A stretch of DNA of 64,000 bases from Ixodes scapularis (Eukaryota; Arthropoda; Arachnida; Ixodida; Ixodidae), in assembly GCF_016920785.2 (NCBI RefSeq), contig NW_024609857.1:188431027-188495026 (forward strand), read 5' to 3'. A model generated the notes under the pieces. It saw only the letters and a list, made by a program, of their open reading frames with translations, searched no databases and had not been told where the DNA came from. Numbering within the stretch: position 1 is the stretch's first letter; each line of letters starts with the position of its first letter. Both the position numbers and the translations under genes were made by a program. Shown here in pieces: positions 1 through 11,337 of the stretch.

Positions 1-164
1 GCTTTCCTCTCAGGTCGGCCCAGTCGTCGTGAATCTGTGACGTCACAACTCCGAGCGCTGCGGCATTTGCTCTAGGTGGTGTTGGCCTATCCCTCGCTCA
101 CGAGGGAGAGGGTGCGTGAGGAAAATGCGATGGAGGACGTTTTGCTGTTTGTTTTTATATAGCG

Positions 165-227
165 TGTTTTAGTCTTGATTATAATGCAATTAAGTTTTAG
201 TGTTTTAGTCTTGATTATAATGCAATT
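165..227. repeat. Short tandem duplication (two ~27-bp units)
   Basis: A unit beginning GTTTTAGTCTTGATTATAAT occurs twice, at about 165-191 and 201-227, separated by a few T/A-rich bases. I see nothing else supportable in the first 870 bases; the open frames there have no recognisable domain. Confidence 0.8.
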
Positions 228-867
228 ATAATGCAGTCGAAACACAGCATTTGTCATAAGGTGGTCGCTCTGTTTTTACTTCGCCAGCGAATGAAAGCTA
301 AATGCACAACAATGAACGGACGAAAAGTTTCAGCTTCTCGTCCCATGCGTGGGACCCATTTCCTAGAGCAGATGGGTGTGGGGATCAAGAAGGTATCTCA
401 GTTCTTTGTTTCTTGCGCCTATTCGTCCATCCGGCTTCCGAAGCATCCAGCGAAAGAAGACGCCGGAGACGACAACGTGGCTGTGCTAAGGATGTCTCAA
501 CGGCGGTTGATGTTGGTTGCGCGTTCGAGGTTTTCGCTAAGCGTGCTACTGACAATATTTATGTGTCCATGTGGGGCACCTTCTCAGGATTATTAGTTAA
601 ACTACCCTACATCTCAGGAATTTACCCAGCGGCAGTGTGAATACCTCGAAAGGTGGTTTTTGCGAAAAAGAAATCTTTTTTTGCCTATTTGGTCTGATCA
701 CTTTCGTCCACAGCTGCATGTGGCCGAGTTTGAGCAAACATTGGTTCTTTTCGTCTTTTTGAGTTACGCTATGAATATACAACTCAATGTCTGCTATAAT
801 TTTTCAGTAACTGTTAAACTGTGTCTGGCCTATGCGTCTCGGTAATTTGGGCGTCTAGAAGGTTGAA

Positions 868-962
868 GGGCTGAGGGTGTCTGAAAGGCTCAAGCCTTTC
901 TGAGAGGGTTTGCAGGGCTGAGCGGTTTGATGATCTGAAGGGGTCTGAAAAGCTGAGAGTGC
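868..962. repeat. Degenerate GCTGA/GTCTGAA tandem repeat
   Basis: Short words such as GGGCTGAG, GTCTGAAAGGCT and GGTCTGAAAAGCTGAGAG recur over about 95 bases, giving a decayed simple repeat. No coding content is apparent. Confidence 0.5.
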
Positions 963-1034
963 TCCATAACACATCACGGCTGAAGTGCTATTTACTATAG
1001 AGACGCGCCGCACGGGCTCACGTCTGCGGCAGCA

Positions 1035-1165
1035 ACTATTCTAGAGCAAAAGCCTAAAACAAAAAGAACCTTACACGCGCGTTCATCAACGCTTTATTTT
1101 GGTTGTTTACTTTGCATCTTTATATGGGGAAGGCAAGCGCGTGCAGCGCGTAGACCTACAATTCC
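1035..1165. repeat. Dispersed repeat, copy 1 of 3
   Basis: This stretch (AGAGCAAAAGCCTAAAACAA, then an ACACGCGCGTTCATCAACGC word, then a TTTATTTTG...TTTACTT stretch and a GGAAGG..GCGTGC end) matches the two tandem copies at 55500-55725 in the same orientation. The family is not identified. Being present at both ends of the window, it is a dispersed repeat and not local noise. Confidence 0.7.
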
Positions 1166-2580
1166 AGCATTATAATTGATGTTTGGGTAATTTAGAAATC
1201 GGCCGGTCTTTTTAACAAAACTTGTTGCTTCGGCAAGCTCATTTTAGATGTTGACTCCAGCGAAAACGATTGCTGTCATTCATAGATCGCTGGTTCGAAT
1301 CCGGCACCGCAGATGGAATTTTCGTTTCTGAAAGATTCAACAGCGGTGGCGGCCGCACCTTTTGTCAGGTGCAGTGGCTGGGGTGGTCATGTGCTTGATC
1401 ACGTGACCGGGAGCATGGCGAAGGATACCCATGTGATTTCCCGGGGGTTCTCACCAGTGTTGCGGAGTTGCCACTCCGGAGTGGGAATGATTCCGGAATC
1501 ATTCCGCATTTTCTCGACCCCAAAATGGAGTGGGAATGGAATGGGTGGAAACGTTGAGAAGAATGGAATGGGGATGGAATTATATACCTTTTGCTCAGGA
1601 TGAAATGGGAATGGAATGTGCCAAGTTCTTCATATGTTTTTAGTCATTTATATATTCATTTATTTACGTTCAGCAATACCGAGCCAGTCAGCAAGTCACT
1701 TGTTCAGAAATAAAATGAGCTGGAAACTGCGAACCCGCGTAAGGCCCTAACAGACTTATACGCAAAAAAATGCAATAAAAAAGCGTCAAAGCAAAGAACA
1801 AAGCGGGGAGGGTGCGGGGGTGGCAGCGCCTTTCACCACTGAAGTTCAACACATTTCCGAATGCGTCTGCGCCTGCAATATTGCACGGCTCAAGGGTACG
1901 TCATAAGCCGACTTGAACGTGACCCGCAGCTCTGGTAATCCGATACCCAGGACGGAGGCCAGACGTAGCCTCGCTGTGCGGACCCAGACTTCGTACACCT
2001 GCGACTCGTCTTAAGTGCACTGTTTCTCGGAGAGCTCGCACCTGTGCCGGCCATCTCAGATCACAATTCACGAGGTCTTTGTTTGAAAGATGCTAGGCGA
2101 AACTTCAGGACTGCCATTCATCCGTTGGAGGCGGAGGGTCGGCAGGTAGGACCGTCACAACAGGGATGCCACCGTATCGAATTTTCAACCGGATCAGAAG
2201 ACATGTGCTTCAGGCTGCTTCAGGTGGTTCACTTTTCTCGAAAATTCTAAATGCAACTGCCTGCATGGTCTTCAAAGAGGTCACCTACAACGAAAGTACG
2301 TGCTGTCCTTTCATACAGCAGCGTGAGAAAAGTTTCATCTTCAAGGCAACACCTACAGATACAAGAATACTAGCAATACTAGTTCATCCCACCGTGACGC
2401 CAAATGATCAGTGCTGACAGGGGCGCCCTTATTGGACGGGGAAGTGGTGATGTTTTCATGGAATTTATATAGACTTCGAAATCTTTTCGCATCACTGGTC
2501 AGACATACAGGACATACAGACATACAGGAATCCATGATGGAACGTTTTTTGAACCCATTGAAGACTCTTCGTCCGGAACC

Positions 2581-2670
2581 ACTACCTTCAAGGCGAAGTG
2601 CCAAGCCTGCGGGAAAGTAATTTCGAGACAACAAAAAACTTTCACTTCAAGCTTAAAGCCTCATTCCAGT
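2581..2670 (+). pseudogene. BED-type zinc finger fragment of a hAT transposase
   Basis: Read in the frame starting at 2581, the sequence gives a Cys-X2-Cys pair (KCQACGKVIS) followed about 20 residues later by a Lys-Pro-His-Ser-Ser-Trp stretch. That is the pattern of a BED finger, the DNA-binding domain at the N-terminus of many hAT transposases. The last metal ligand is not clear and the frame runs into stops soon after. It sits inside an element with hAT termini, which supports the reading. Known of the family: BED fingers help the transposase bind subterminal repeats. Inference: this is a residue of the parent transposase gene. Confidence 0.6.
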
Positions 2671-2689
2671 TGGCGACTCAAAGAAATTT

Positions 2690-2911
2690 GAAAAATACAT
2701 TATCAGTATTTATATTTCTGCCCTCCCTAAAATGTATTCTTGTATTTGTTTTTGGAAAGTCTTGTTGCCTCTTTTTAAAATGAATTTCCGATACGTATCG
2801 TTATACATTTTTACAGATATATTCGAGACTTGAGTATCACTATTTTAGCAACTATTCTCATTTATCCCAGTATTTGTATTTCCAAATACATTTTCGAATA
2901 TTTCTGCCCAA
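2690..2911. repeat. Nested repeat with CAGGGTTGGGCAG terminus
   Basis: Read on the minus strand, the right edge starts CAGGGTTGGGCAGAAATATT and continues into GTATTTGGAAATACAAATAC. The same terminus type recurs near 60285 and 63837. The left end is poorly defined. Such CAGGGNTGGGC ends are typical of small non-autonomous hAT-like elements, but I cannot show a target duplication here. Confidence 0.55.
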
Positions 2912-3121
2912 CCCTGTAACGTAATCCAGCTGTCAAGTGACACTTTTAACATTTAGGAATTAGAGGATTGGAATGGAACGATTCAGCCGTTCCAGGAGTG
3001 GGAATGGGCCCAGTGTCCCCATTCCTAGGAGTTGAAAAAAATGGAATTCTCGAAAACTCTGATTCCCAGGAATGGAATTGGAATAGAAGGGGGGTGCCCA
3101 TTCCTCAACACTGGTTCTCAC

Positions 3122-5429
3122 TAACAGCTGTCGCTGTAAAATGATTAAGAGCTCACGTCGCCATTCCTCGCCCAGCAAAAACAGGGACTACTTTAGATTA
3201 TAATGCCTTTTTCTTGGAGACCTAACTCTCGGTTGCACAAAACGATTGACTTAACCCTGCCGAAAAATTCAGTATAACCTTTCGCTATCAGGATTATGGA
3301 ACCGCAAATCTATCTGGATTCTATCTGGACTCCATCAAGATTTTAGGCTTTCAGAAATTATTTTTTTCGTCTGCAATCTGGATTTCGGGTTCCAGAAACA
3401 AATTTTCGGTTTCATAATCCAGGTAGTGAAACATTATAGTGGATTTTTCGAAAGGGAGGGTCTGTAATACTGTGACACTCCAACGGTGACCGTAGAAATT
3501 GTGGCCTAACGCAACGAACAGAGGTACTGCTTGGTCGCAGATATCGAGTTCCTTCTTTCCGGCCAATGAAATACGCTCGTTCCGCGCTGCACTGAGCTCG
3601 CTCCGCTGAACGTCGAAATATAACAGAACCTTTAATTTTGAGCATCGTGTATTCACTTGTGAAAGACGACGATGACAAACCTGCAGCTTCTCTCGGAGAA
3701 GCTGCAACAGTCTGCAGCTTCTTCGGGATCCGATTTTGGTCACCGCGAGAGTCGGATCTAATTTGGCTCTTACGGATCGAGCTAAGATAACGCTCGTAGC
3801 CACTTGGTATGCTAAAGCTGGAATAAAACAGGGCATGTCTGGTACGAAGTGTAACAGAAAGATGGAAATTAAATAAGAAAATTTTTTACTTCATTTGCTG
3901 AAAGTTAGAAAAACTTCGATCTACTATAAGTCGAGCGACGGGATGGAGTGAAATCGTACTCAGGCCTGAAGTTCTGACTTGACACAGAAAGAATAAAACA
4001 AACTCGCGGCAAGGGCCGGGGAACAAATCTTTCATTAAAAGATATGGTCGCCGTTCCTTGTCTTAAGTTTTAGTTATTTTTTTCAAGTAAACTTTAGCAG
4101 CACCCTCTACACTTAATTTGAAATTGTGACTCTCCGCTGTTCTTTGTTGAACGGCATTGAGAACATGCGAATTTTTTTCTTTTTTTGTGCTCAAATATTA
4201 AATTGTTTTGCTGCCGTGCACAAGCTAACTTCGAACGGAATATGGAGGGGTAGGAGAATTACATCAGACCGCGATACCTCTCTTACTCTTTGAATTTTAG
4301 GGACACGTTCTGGTCAAATTATTGCCCTTTTGTGACCTCGAAAACGGGTCAAAATGTCTAATTGGTTGATCACGTGCAAGATGTGACGCCACATCCAATC
4401 AGCAGCCGAGAAAGTTCTCGTTCTCACTTTGACCAAAATCTGATTCTTGGTGCATTCATTGCACGCGAGTACATGCACTGAGGGGTAAGTTTTCGAAACG
4501 GTATTGCCACTTCCCGCCAAGACGGTCGGGACCTTTTACAAATGACTTTACGAGATCTGGGTACAGAACACTTGACACTTTTCATAAAAAGCCAACTGGG
4601 AAACCTAATATTCTGATTTCACTTTTTAAAGATGGGTGTTGATATTTGTCTTGCAATTCTTTGCAACTGATTGACCAATAGTTTATGAAGGCATCGAAAT
4701 CTCTCAGAACAGCAACCGTTGTTTGCTTTTTTTTACTTCAGAGACACTCGTCTTATCTCGGTGTTTTGACTTCATCATTGATATCTTTAAGTACTCTAAG
4801 TTTCGGAAAGTAAGCGCAAAAATTGCCTTTTATTTCGTTAGCCTGAAACAGAATTCAATCGACGGTACTTCATGTTCCGGTTGAAGTTCAGTAAAAAATT
4901 AAACAAAGGCGACAATAACTTCAGTCTTGCAGATCGCTTCTCTCGTTTTTCGAGATGTTCAAAAAGAAAAAAAAGTAAACCGGAGTCAATTCAAAGAACG
5001 GCGGAGCGAACGGATCCTCTAAAGGCGACCAAGCAGATCGTCAAATTGTACTTGAACCTCACTTCTAAGGAAGCATACAACTAAGAAAAAGGTTCAGTTA
5101 AAACAATATAGAACCAAAGAAAATTACAACTCAGAATTTACTTCACTCTGAAAGCCCCCTTTTTAGAGTGTCTTCTACCAGATTATTTTTTTCCAGCTTC
5201 ACGGGAGCAGATGTTTGGGTCAGGTCTGGTGACGATAGAAGGGCCTCTAATCTTTCATTGATTCATTCTGCCTTCGAAAGCGATTATGACATTTTTTTCA
5301 AGCCTATTAAAGACGCATTACAACTGCTTTATCTTAAACGGTAATCATTTGGAGCAGTGTTTATTCTGGGGAAGGGTGCCACTGCTGTGTATCTGTCATC
5401 ATTCCTTTACCGGGAAACAAGGCAAAATT
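3122..5429. other. No recognisable gene; one unassigned open frame
   Basis: This 2.3-kb stretch is AT-rich and lacks recognisable coding domains. A 161-codon open frame lies on the minus strand at 3351-3836. Its product has no motif, signal peptide or membrane segment that I recognise and may be chance. Within it, 3682-3704 is a small perfect palindrome (GCAGCTTCTC, three bases, then its complement). Confidence 0.4.
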
Positions 5430-5470
5430 GGAAGCAGTGAGAGAGTGCAGGCGAGCTGGTAATCAATCGT

Positions 5471-5524
5471 CATCTTGTAAACCCTGAGATGGGGGAGGTT
5501 CCCCATCTCAGGGTTTACAAGATG
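5471..5524. repeat. Perfect 24-bp inverted repeat (hairpin) with 6-base loop
   Basis: The left arm (5471-5494, starting CATCTTGTAAACCCTGAG) and right arm (5501-5524) are exact reverse complements over 24 bases, with GAGGTT between them. Just upstream (about 5431-5452) is GTGCAGGCGAGCTGG, the reverse complement of the ACCAGCTCGCCTGC word found in the SINE-like repeats at 6170, 10540 and 32800. No T-run follows, so I do not call it a terminator. Confidence 0.9.
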
Positions 5525-6169
5525 GCAAAATTGGCCTGACTCTAGTGCGATTGCAAAACTGTTCATGCAACAAAATTAAACAAATTTTAATCAAAAAGAA
5601 AATATTTTCACTACCTATGGTACTTCGAGCTTTTACCGGAAAATTGTTTCTCTTTGAAAGATACTGTGCGACAACACTCATGTAACAAAGATAAGTCACG
5701 TTATTTGAATACATTTATTTTGTTTTTATCACTTCCAGATTCATACTTCCTTTATGGTCTTTACTCATGTGCTAGTCAAATTATTAAAATTATAAGGAAT
5801 CCTGTTAGTATTAAAATATTCCACAACAATTTCCTTACAATATTTGCTTCGGTTTTGCAAGGCGTTGAGATATCAATGGTATTTCAAGATTGTTACACGA
5901 AGAACAACATAGGGCATCAGAATAATATTCATACACTTCCTTTAGCAACGTGCGCTTTGGTACATTTAACAAGTATATTGTGATAAAATTTAGTTATCAA
6001 AATGTTTATGTGAAATGTGCCTAAAACACCTTTCTACATCTGTAGTAATGCTTCGGATCCAATATTATGTTTTAATATTCTGCATCCGCAAATTATTATG
6101 GCTACATAATTTATATATACCTAATCATCTCGCTTTACACCTGAAACTGCGGTAAAAAAATAAACTTTT

Positions 6170-6330
6170 TATAGGAGGAAAAGACGCAGAAAGAAACGTT
6201 GTTCCTTTCCGTGTCTGTTCCTTCGACTAACAGTTTTTGTTTTCTCTTCTACACCACTGTCTCAGGTGTTAACGACATGATTAGCTACCACCAGCTCGCC
6301 TGCGCACTTACACACTTTTCACTTATATAT
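6170..6330 (+). repeat. SINE-like dispersed repeat, copy A
   Basis: About 160 bases containing a CAGAAAGAAACGTTGTTCC-like region, then TCTACACCACTGTCTCAGGT, GTTAACGACATG and ACCAGCTCGCCTGCGCACTTA. The same series of words in the same order occurs at 32800-32970, and the last module occurs at 10590-10625. It has no coding potential. The mobile 3' module suggests a SINE. No tRNA promoter boxes are evident in this copy. Confidence 0.65.
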
Positions 6331-6939
6331 ACCTGAATGAGCGTTAAACTAATGCGACCAGGCTAGAAACCGATATTTTTTAGGCCTTTGCTCTCAACTA
6401 AAAGTAGTAGAGTTTTTTTTTTTCTACAGCGTAGGGGCGCGACAGCACCACCCCAGAAAGTACTGCTTGAACCTCCTCGAAGAACTGTTCCGAGCACAGT
6501 GACTGAAACTGTGCCTGAATGTACTCATATAGATCCACTGTAGTGCACTGATTGAAATATTTTGGCTTACGTTAAATAAGCGATTGTTAAAAAATAATTT
6601 AGAACATAAAAAAGCATTTTGAGTAAGTCCCTGCAGGCAAGTGCCTCAAGGCCTGTATATGCAACTAGTCTGAAAATTCCTTCATTGCGACCGCAAAGAG
6701 TAGTAGTAAACACGTTGAGATTGGGGTGCTTCCTTAGAAAGAGTGAAGGTGCTGTTAAAGAGGAACTTCAGTGAGCTGTGGTGGAAGGCAGAAAATACTC
6801 TTTCCCCACCATGTGAGTGTCGTGAGAAAGCGCGCCCTTTCACTCTAGTCCGACCGTGCTCTCTTATTGGTGCTTTTAGTAATAATAAATATATAAGACA
6901 GTTTGTTATTGCATGACCATACTTGACGTTACACGTCAG
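6331..6939. other. No gene seen
   Basis: The sequence is AT-rich with T and A runs and ends where the endonuclease remnant of LINE A begins. I see no open frame, repeat or RNA signal I can support. Confidence 0.5.
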
Positions 6940-6979
6940 CTAAAACCTGGTAATCGGAACTGTTGTTCCGATTAGAAGG

Positions 6980-7457
6980 TTTTTAGATGTGACCGGAATT
7001 CGACAGGTTCCTCCTTTACCCTCGGGGGAGGCGTACTTACGGCTGTTCGGAAATCCTTATCGTGCTTTCGGCGGTCTCGCCTTGAGATAAATGAATGCGT
7101 TCGGATTCAAGTCGAGTCACGAAAGGACCAAATTTGCTTACCGAGAACTATTACTTAGCCCTTCTTTCTACCTCTACCACGCTAGATCATGCCCGCAGCC
7201 ACATCTCTAATTCGGCTAATTTTTCTAATTACAACGTTTTAACATTTGGGGACTTTAACGTACCTGGAGTTAACTGGGATTTCGACATGTTCAGTGCAGA
7301 TTTAAGCACTGGGTGTGAACAGAAGCCGCTCGATTTCGTGAATTTTAATGGTTTTCAACAAATTAGCCGTTCTGTAAATGCTGCCGGTAACGTCCTTGAC
7401 CTCTGCATAACAAACATCAGAGTGGTCTCGCAGAGTCTTTCCAGTCGTTCCTGTTGA
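6980..7457 (+). pseudogene. LINE A endonuclease remnant (APE-type)
   Basis: Known role: nicks target DNA to prime reverse transcription. Translation in shifting frames gives a Gly-Gly-Gly-Val-Leu-Thr-Ala-Val stretch near 7030, as in the endonuclease core. The frame 7095-7457 then gives YNVLTFGDFNVPGVNWDF with the GDFN metal-site motif, and NVLDLCITN, the usual Leu-Asp-Leu strand near the end of the domain. The frame stops at 7457, before the expected Ser-Asp-His catalytic histidine motif, and resumes in another frame at 7480. Clear fragment, not functional. Confidence 0.8.
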
Positions 7458-7479
7458 CAAGTGGGAACCGCCTTTTTCA

Positions 7480-9413
7480 GTGGTGGTTTCGTTTTCCTTT
7501 ACTGTCAGATCGGATTCGGGGGCTCCGATGTTTGACTACGCTCGTGGTGACTACCTCGGATTGCATGCGCATTTGAGCAATATTAACTGGGACACTCTTT
7601 ACAAGTGTACTGATGTTGACAGTGCCGTTTCTTGGCTTTCAGATCTTTTAAAGTCTGCAATGGACCGCTTTATACCGATGAAACGTGGTAGCCGAGGCAA
7701 ATTTCCTTGGTGGTTCTCAAGTGATCTCCGGCAGGCACTGACTTTGAAATCGCGTTATCACAAGAGATATAAGTCGTCCGGCTTGGACAAATGGCACTCC
7801 TTTTTAAGGAGTATCGCTCTACCGTGAAGCGTTTAATTAAAAGAGACAAATGCCAACTGCATGAATTCATTGAGTCTGACCTAAAGCGCTGTCCCAACCG
7901 CCTCTGGGAATATGTTAGGTATAGTAGGCAATCCAACAGAGCTGATGATATAACTCTGAGGACTCAAAAAGGTAATGTCTCTGACTCATTCAGTGTGTGC
8001 AATCTCTTTGCAAAACACGTCTCGTCAATAGGAAACCCCAATGTCCTCCAGTCCAACAACGCAACCCTGTGTTTTAAAAATACCCTTCTGATGCCAATTC
8101 CCGTATTGATTATTGATGACGTGGTCTCGGCCATAAAAGCACTTTCCCCAAAAAAGTTATGTGGGGAAGATGGGATCCCGATTTTTATTGTTAAAGGGTG
8201 CTCTGATATCTTAGCTGTAGTGCATCACATGTTTAGCATGTCCTTAATGACGAGTAGATTTCCTTCAGCCTGGAAAACTGCTTTGGTTGTGCAGTACACA
8301 CTCCTGCAAGCTCCACGTGCATCGATAACTACAGACCTATTGCATTCTTTCTGTTTTTGCGAAGGTTTTTGAAAAAGTCATTTTTAAGCATGTGAGTTTT
8401 CATTTTAAGCAGACGCTCAGTCCAAATCAGCATGGTTTTTGTCGTGGACGATCTGTTTAAACAAATCTTAACCTTTTTGGAGATCGCGAAACCTATAGTT
8501 CGGTCCCGTGGTCAAGTTTATGTTATTTATCTTGACTGTTCGAAGGCGTTTAACCTCGTGGATAACAAATTATTGCTGTCGAAGCTGCTACATATGGGTC
8601 TTTCTTCACGTTTCGGCGACTGATTTGCTAGTTATCTTGGTGAACGCTAAAACATGGTTTCCTACTTAGGATGCAAATCATTTCCTCATCTGTTGAACTC
8701 TGGGCTATTACAAAGGTCGAACCTTGGACCTTTGCTTTTTAATATTTTGGTAAATGATCTTGTAACTAGTGTGAATGACTCAATGATACTTCAGTATGCT
8801 GATGACGTGAAAATGTATCGTAGTATACCGATGCAATTCATTTGTGGTGCTGTGCAACTCACTGGTTTTAAACCCCACCAAAACTAAGGCTGTTTCTTTT
8901 TCTCGTCAGGCAAATGTTGTTGTACATCCTTACACATTAGACGGCTCTGAAATTTCAAGATCTTCCGTTGTGCGTGACCTTAGCATTTTGTTCGATTCAC
9001 GCCTGAACTTTAACTATCATGTTTCAAAGGTTAATAATAGTTTTTTGCGAATACTGAGGATAATTGCACGCATTACCCGTGACTTCCGGAATTGTAACTG
9101 TATATTGAACCTTTTTCGGGCTTTGGCTCTATCACGGTTGAACTTTTGTTCTACGGTATGCAATTCTTTGGGTCAGGGGCTCAGGTTGGAGTGCATACAG
9201 AGACGACTTGTGAGAATTATCACGATCGCCATATTGGACAAAGTGTTTTTTTATGATTTTGTGCTTCTTTTGGGCACTCTTGGTCTTTTCCCTCTTTCAA
9301 CTAGGCGACTAGTTCGCGACGTGGTGTTTTTACATAAGTTGTTCAATTCTGTTTTTGATTCCCCAATGTTATTGAGTAGAATCTCAATTTTATGTCCCCC
9401 AGCGACAAAATAG
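7480..9413 (+). pseudogene. LINE A reverse transcriptase remnant
   Basis: The RT is split over four frames. In 7791-8372 the region before the fingers reads LSPKKLCGEDGIPIFIVKGC, a version of the KSPGPDGIP motif, followed by SRFPSAWKTALVV. In 8432-8623 comes QVYVIYLDCSKAFNLVDNKL, the palm strand with the first catalytic Asp. In 8654-8887 the turn motif appears as a degraded LLQRSNLGPLLFN, and the catalytic YADD box is intact at 8795-8806. The thumb continues to 9410 (VVRDLSILFDSRLNF). The frames at 7791, 8432 and 8844 all differ. Catalytic residues survive, but the chain is broken at least four times. Confidence 0.85.
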
Positions 9414-9690
9414 GTCTACTCCTTTTTTTACCTTTCTTATATAGAGTCTGGTCCCCCGCTGACACGGATGATGCTCACGCACAACAAGTATTTTAACGCT
9501 CACGTGGACTTTCTATACCTTTTAAAAGGTTCAAGAATAGTATTGTGGTTGGGATTGGGGGGGGGGGAGGGGGGCGTATAGTATTGAAGTGTGAAGTATT
9601 GTGAAGTAATGTGAAGTGTAACCCTAAAAAGGCCCCTAAAGCTGTTTGGGAAACACAATAAAGCTCTGATTGAGTGATTGATCGATTGAA

Positions 9691-10037
9691 GCCAACTCAG
9701 TGTGCACAAGCAAATAAGTTGAAATAGTGAATAGTAGTCATTGATAGTCACAAGAAGTCATTCGGACCCAGAATCTGCCATATAATTCAGGAATAGTATC
9801 AAATAGCCAATAATAGCCATTGAAAGCCAACTCAGTACACACACACTAAAAATGAATAATTGTCATATTAGTCACCAGAAGTCATTTGACCCCAAACATG
9901 CCATATAATCAAAACATATTATCATACAGCCAATAATAGCCATTGGAAACCAAATAGTCGACACATAATCAAATAATGTGAAATACTGACTAAGAGTCAT
10001 TGATCATCACTAGAAGACATTTGAACCCTGAATCTGC
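9691..10037. repeat. Satellite block, ~132-bp unit (left part)
   Basis: About 2.6 copies of a unit that runs GCCAACTCAGT, AAATAGTGAATAGTAGTCAT, CACAAGAAGTCATT, TCTGCCATATAAT, AATAGCCAATAATAGCCATT. Successive GCCAACTC or equivalent points fall at 9691, 9826 and about 9949, giving spacings of 135 and about 124. The array stops at about 10037, where LINE B sequence begins, and the same unit resumes at 12367. Confidence 0.85.
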
Positions 10038-10537
10038 ATCAGTCCAATCTGCCGATTGGACTGATGTCTTACAACGCTGTGACGTAAATTCCATGGTGAA
10101 TATTTTCACAGCGGTAGTCAATGATGCCATGAACTTGTTTGTTCCCTAGTGCACCAACCGTCCAGAGAAGTACCCTAAGTGGTTTTCAAATATTTACGAT
10201 ATTACTTGAGATTACATCTAGATAACCACAGATTATATAAAACGACGAGGCTCGGGTTACGGTATGAAGAATTTAGCATCTGTCATGAACTAACAAAAAC
10301 CTTCTCGCTAGTGACCAATATCATTACCGGAGGTAGATGAAGCGTAACCTGAACAAGCGACGAGAAGAATTCTGGCGCTATGTGAAAAAGCACACCACGA
10401 AGCACTCTAACAATATCACGCTGAGCAACGGGTCAGTTATGGAAACGTTCCCGAAATCTGTTTGTGAGTTGTTTTCGCATCATTTTAGTTCATGCTTTTC
10501 CAATGTCAACACCCTTTACCCGTGACATGTAATACTA

Positions 10538-10636
10538 TTATGATGTAGAAAACCCGAGACTGTGCTAAAAGCAGGGAAACTTGGCCAAAGATCATGATCA
10601 ACATCCACCAGCTCGCCTGCGAACTCACTGTTTTTT
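10538..10636 (+). mobile_element. SINE-like insert with ~12-bp target duplication
   Basis: The word CATGTAATACTA occurs at 10526-10537 and again at 10637-10648, bracketing about 100 bases that do not fit the LINE reading. The insert carries CCACCAGCTCGCCTGCGAAC, the 3' module of the repeats at 6170 and 32800, and ends in a T run. A target duplication of about 12 bp with a shared 3' module is what LINE-mobilised SINEs leave. It dates this family as younger than LINE B. Confidence 0.7.
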
Positions 10637-10843
10637 CATGTAATACTACTTTTGATGGCTATTTACCCTTTACTAGATTTAGAGTTGACGAAGTGCTTCT
10701 AGCTATAGAAAAGCTGAATTCTAAATTGTCCACAGGTTCGGATGGTATTTTCAACTTCGTTGTAAAAGGATGAACCGAATGTTTTGCTCCTGTTCTTGAA
10801 AAGTGTTCAACTTATCAATACAGAGTGGTATCTTCCCAGATAA

Positions 10844-11332
10844 ATGGAAATATTCGATAGTCGTCCCGATTTTTTAAGTCAAGTAATTCTTGTGATGTTC
10901 GTAATTATCGCCCTGTTTCCCTACTCACTGTATTTTCAAAGGTTTTTGAGAAGGTGGAGTACAATCGATTGTATAATTATTTTAAAAGGAAGTTTGTTCT
11001 TGTACAGCACGGTTTCGTCCCAGGTAGATCCGTCGAGACAAAACTCCACATTTTTAAATTTTGCTGAGCCAATTATTCAGTGTCGGGGTCAAGTAGACAC
11101 AACATATCTGGATATGTCCAAAGCCTTTGATAAGGTCAATCATGAGTTGTTATTGCTGAAACTCAGGAACTATGGCCTCAGTCCTGACTACAATACCTGC
11201 TTTAGGAGTCATCTTCATAAAAGGCAGAACTGTGTAAGGGTATCTGGCTTCTTGTCTCGTCCATCCATTTCTATGTCAGGAGTGCCTCATGGCTCAAACC
11301 TTGGACCTATGTTGTTTCTTATTTTTTTATAA
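10844..11332 (+). pseudogene. LINE B RT, fingers/palm part
   Basis: The frame carries IIQCRGQVDTTYLDMSKAFD, the palm strand with the first catalytic Asp, and MSGVPHGSNLGPMLFLIF, the motif before the active-site hairpin with Gln replaced by His. It stops at 11332 and the chain continues in a different frame from 11338. Before 10844, fragments with a KLSTGSDGIF-like motif lie near 10720. Known role: target-primed reverse transcription. Non-functional because of the frame breaks. Confidence 0.8.
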
Positions 11333-11337
11333 ATGAT

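Larger units (their letters stand above)
1455..3113. mobile_element. hAT-type DNA transposon, decayed, with perfect 8-bp TSD
   Basis: The element begins CAGTGTTGCGGAGT and ends with the inverse of CAGTGTTGAGGAATG. It is flanked on both sides by the identical octamer GTTCTCAC (1447-1454 and 3114-3121). An 8-bp target duplication and CAGTG-type termini are hallmarks of the hAT superfamily. Both subterminal regions carry imperfect GGAATG repeats. Inside is a BED-type zinc finger fragment (2581-2670) but no hAT catalytic domain that I can find, so this copy looks non-autonomous or internally deleted. A second, unrelated repeat terminus is nested at about 2690-2911. Confidence 0.85.
6940..9690 (+). 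mobile_element. LINE A, CR1/Jockey-like non-LTR retrotransposon, 5'-truncated and decayed
   Basis: Pieces of an APE-type endonuclease (from about 6940) and a reverse transcriptase follow one another in the right order across three reading frames, and the unit ends with AATAAAGCTCTGATTGAGTG and a short ATTG-type tail near 9690. The order is EN (about 6940-7457), linker (7480-7827), RT fingers (8061-8372), RT palm (8432-8887) and thumb (8844-9410). There are at least five frame changes or stops, so the copy is dead. It abuts the satellite block that starts at 9691. No ORF1 is present. Confidence 0.85.

Noticed and set aside
231..640. Two overlapping frames of 112-121 codons near the left edge
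   Set aside because: No recognisable domain, overlapping in different frames, no supporting signal; probably chance.
1288..1312. GCTGGTTCGAATCCGGCACC looks like a tRNA T-arm / B box
   Set aside because: No A box at tRNA spacing and no acceptor stem pairing; at most the remnant of a SINE or tRNA pseudogene.
3351..3836. 161-codon minus-strand frame
   Set aside because: No motif or homologue known to me, in a region of decayed repeats; left as an unassigned note and not called a gene.
5471..5524. Hairpin as a bacterial-type terminator
   Set aside because: The locus is eukaryotic and no T-run follows the stem.
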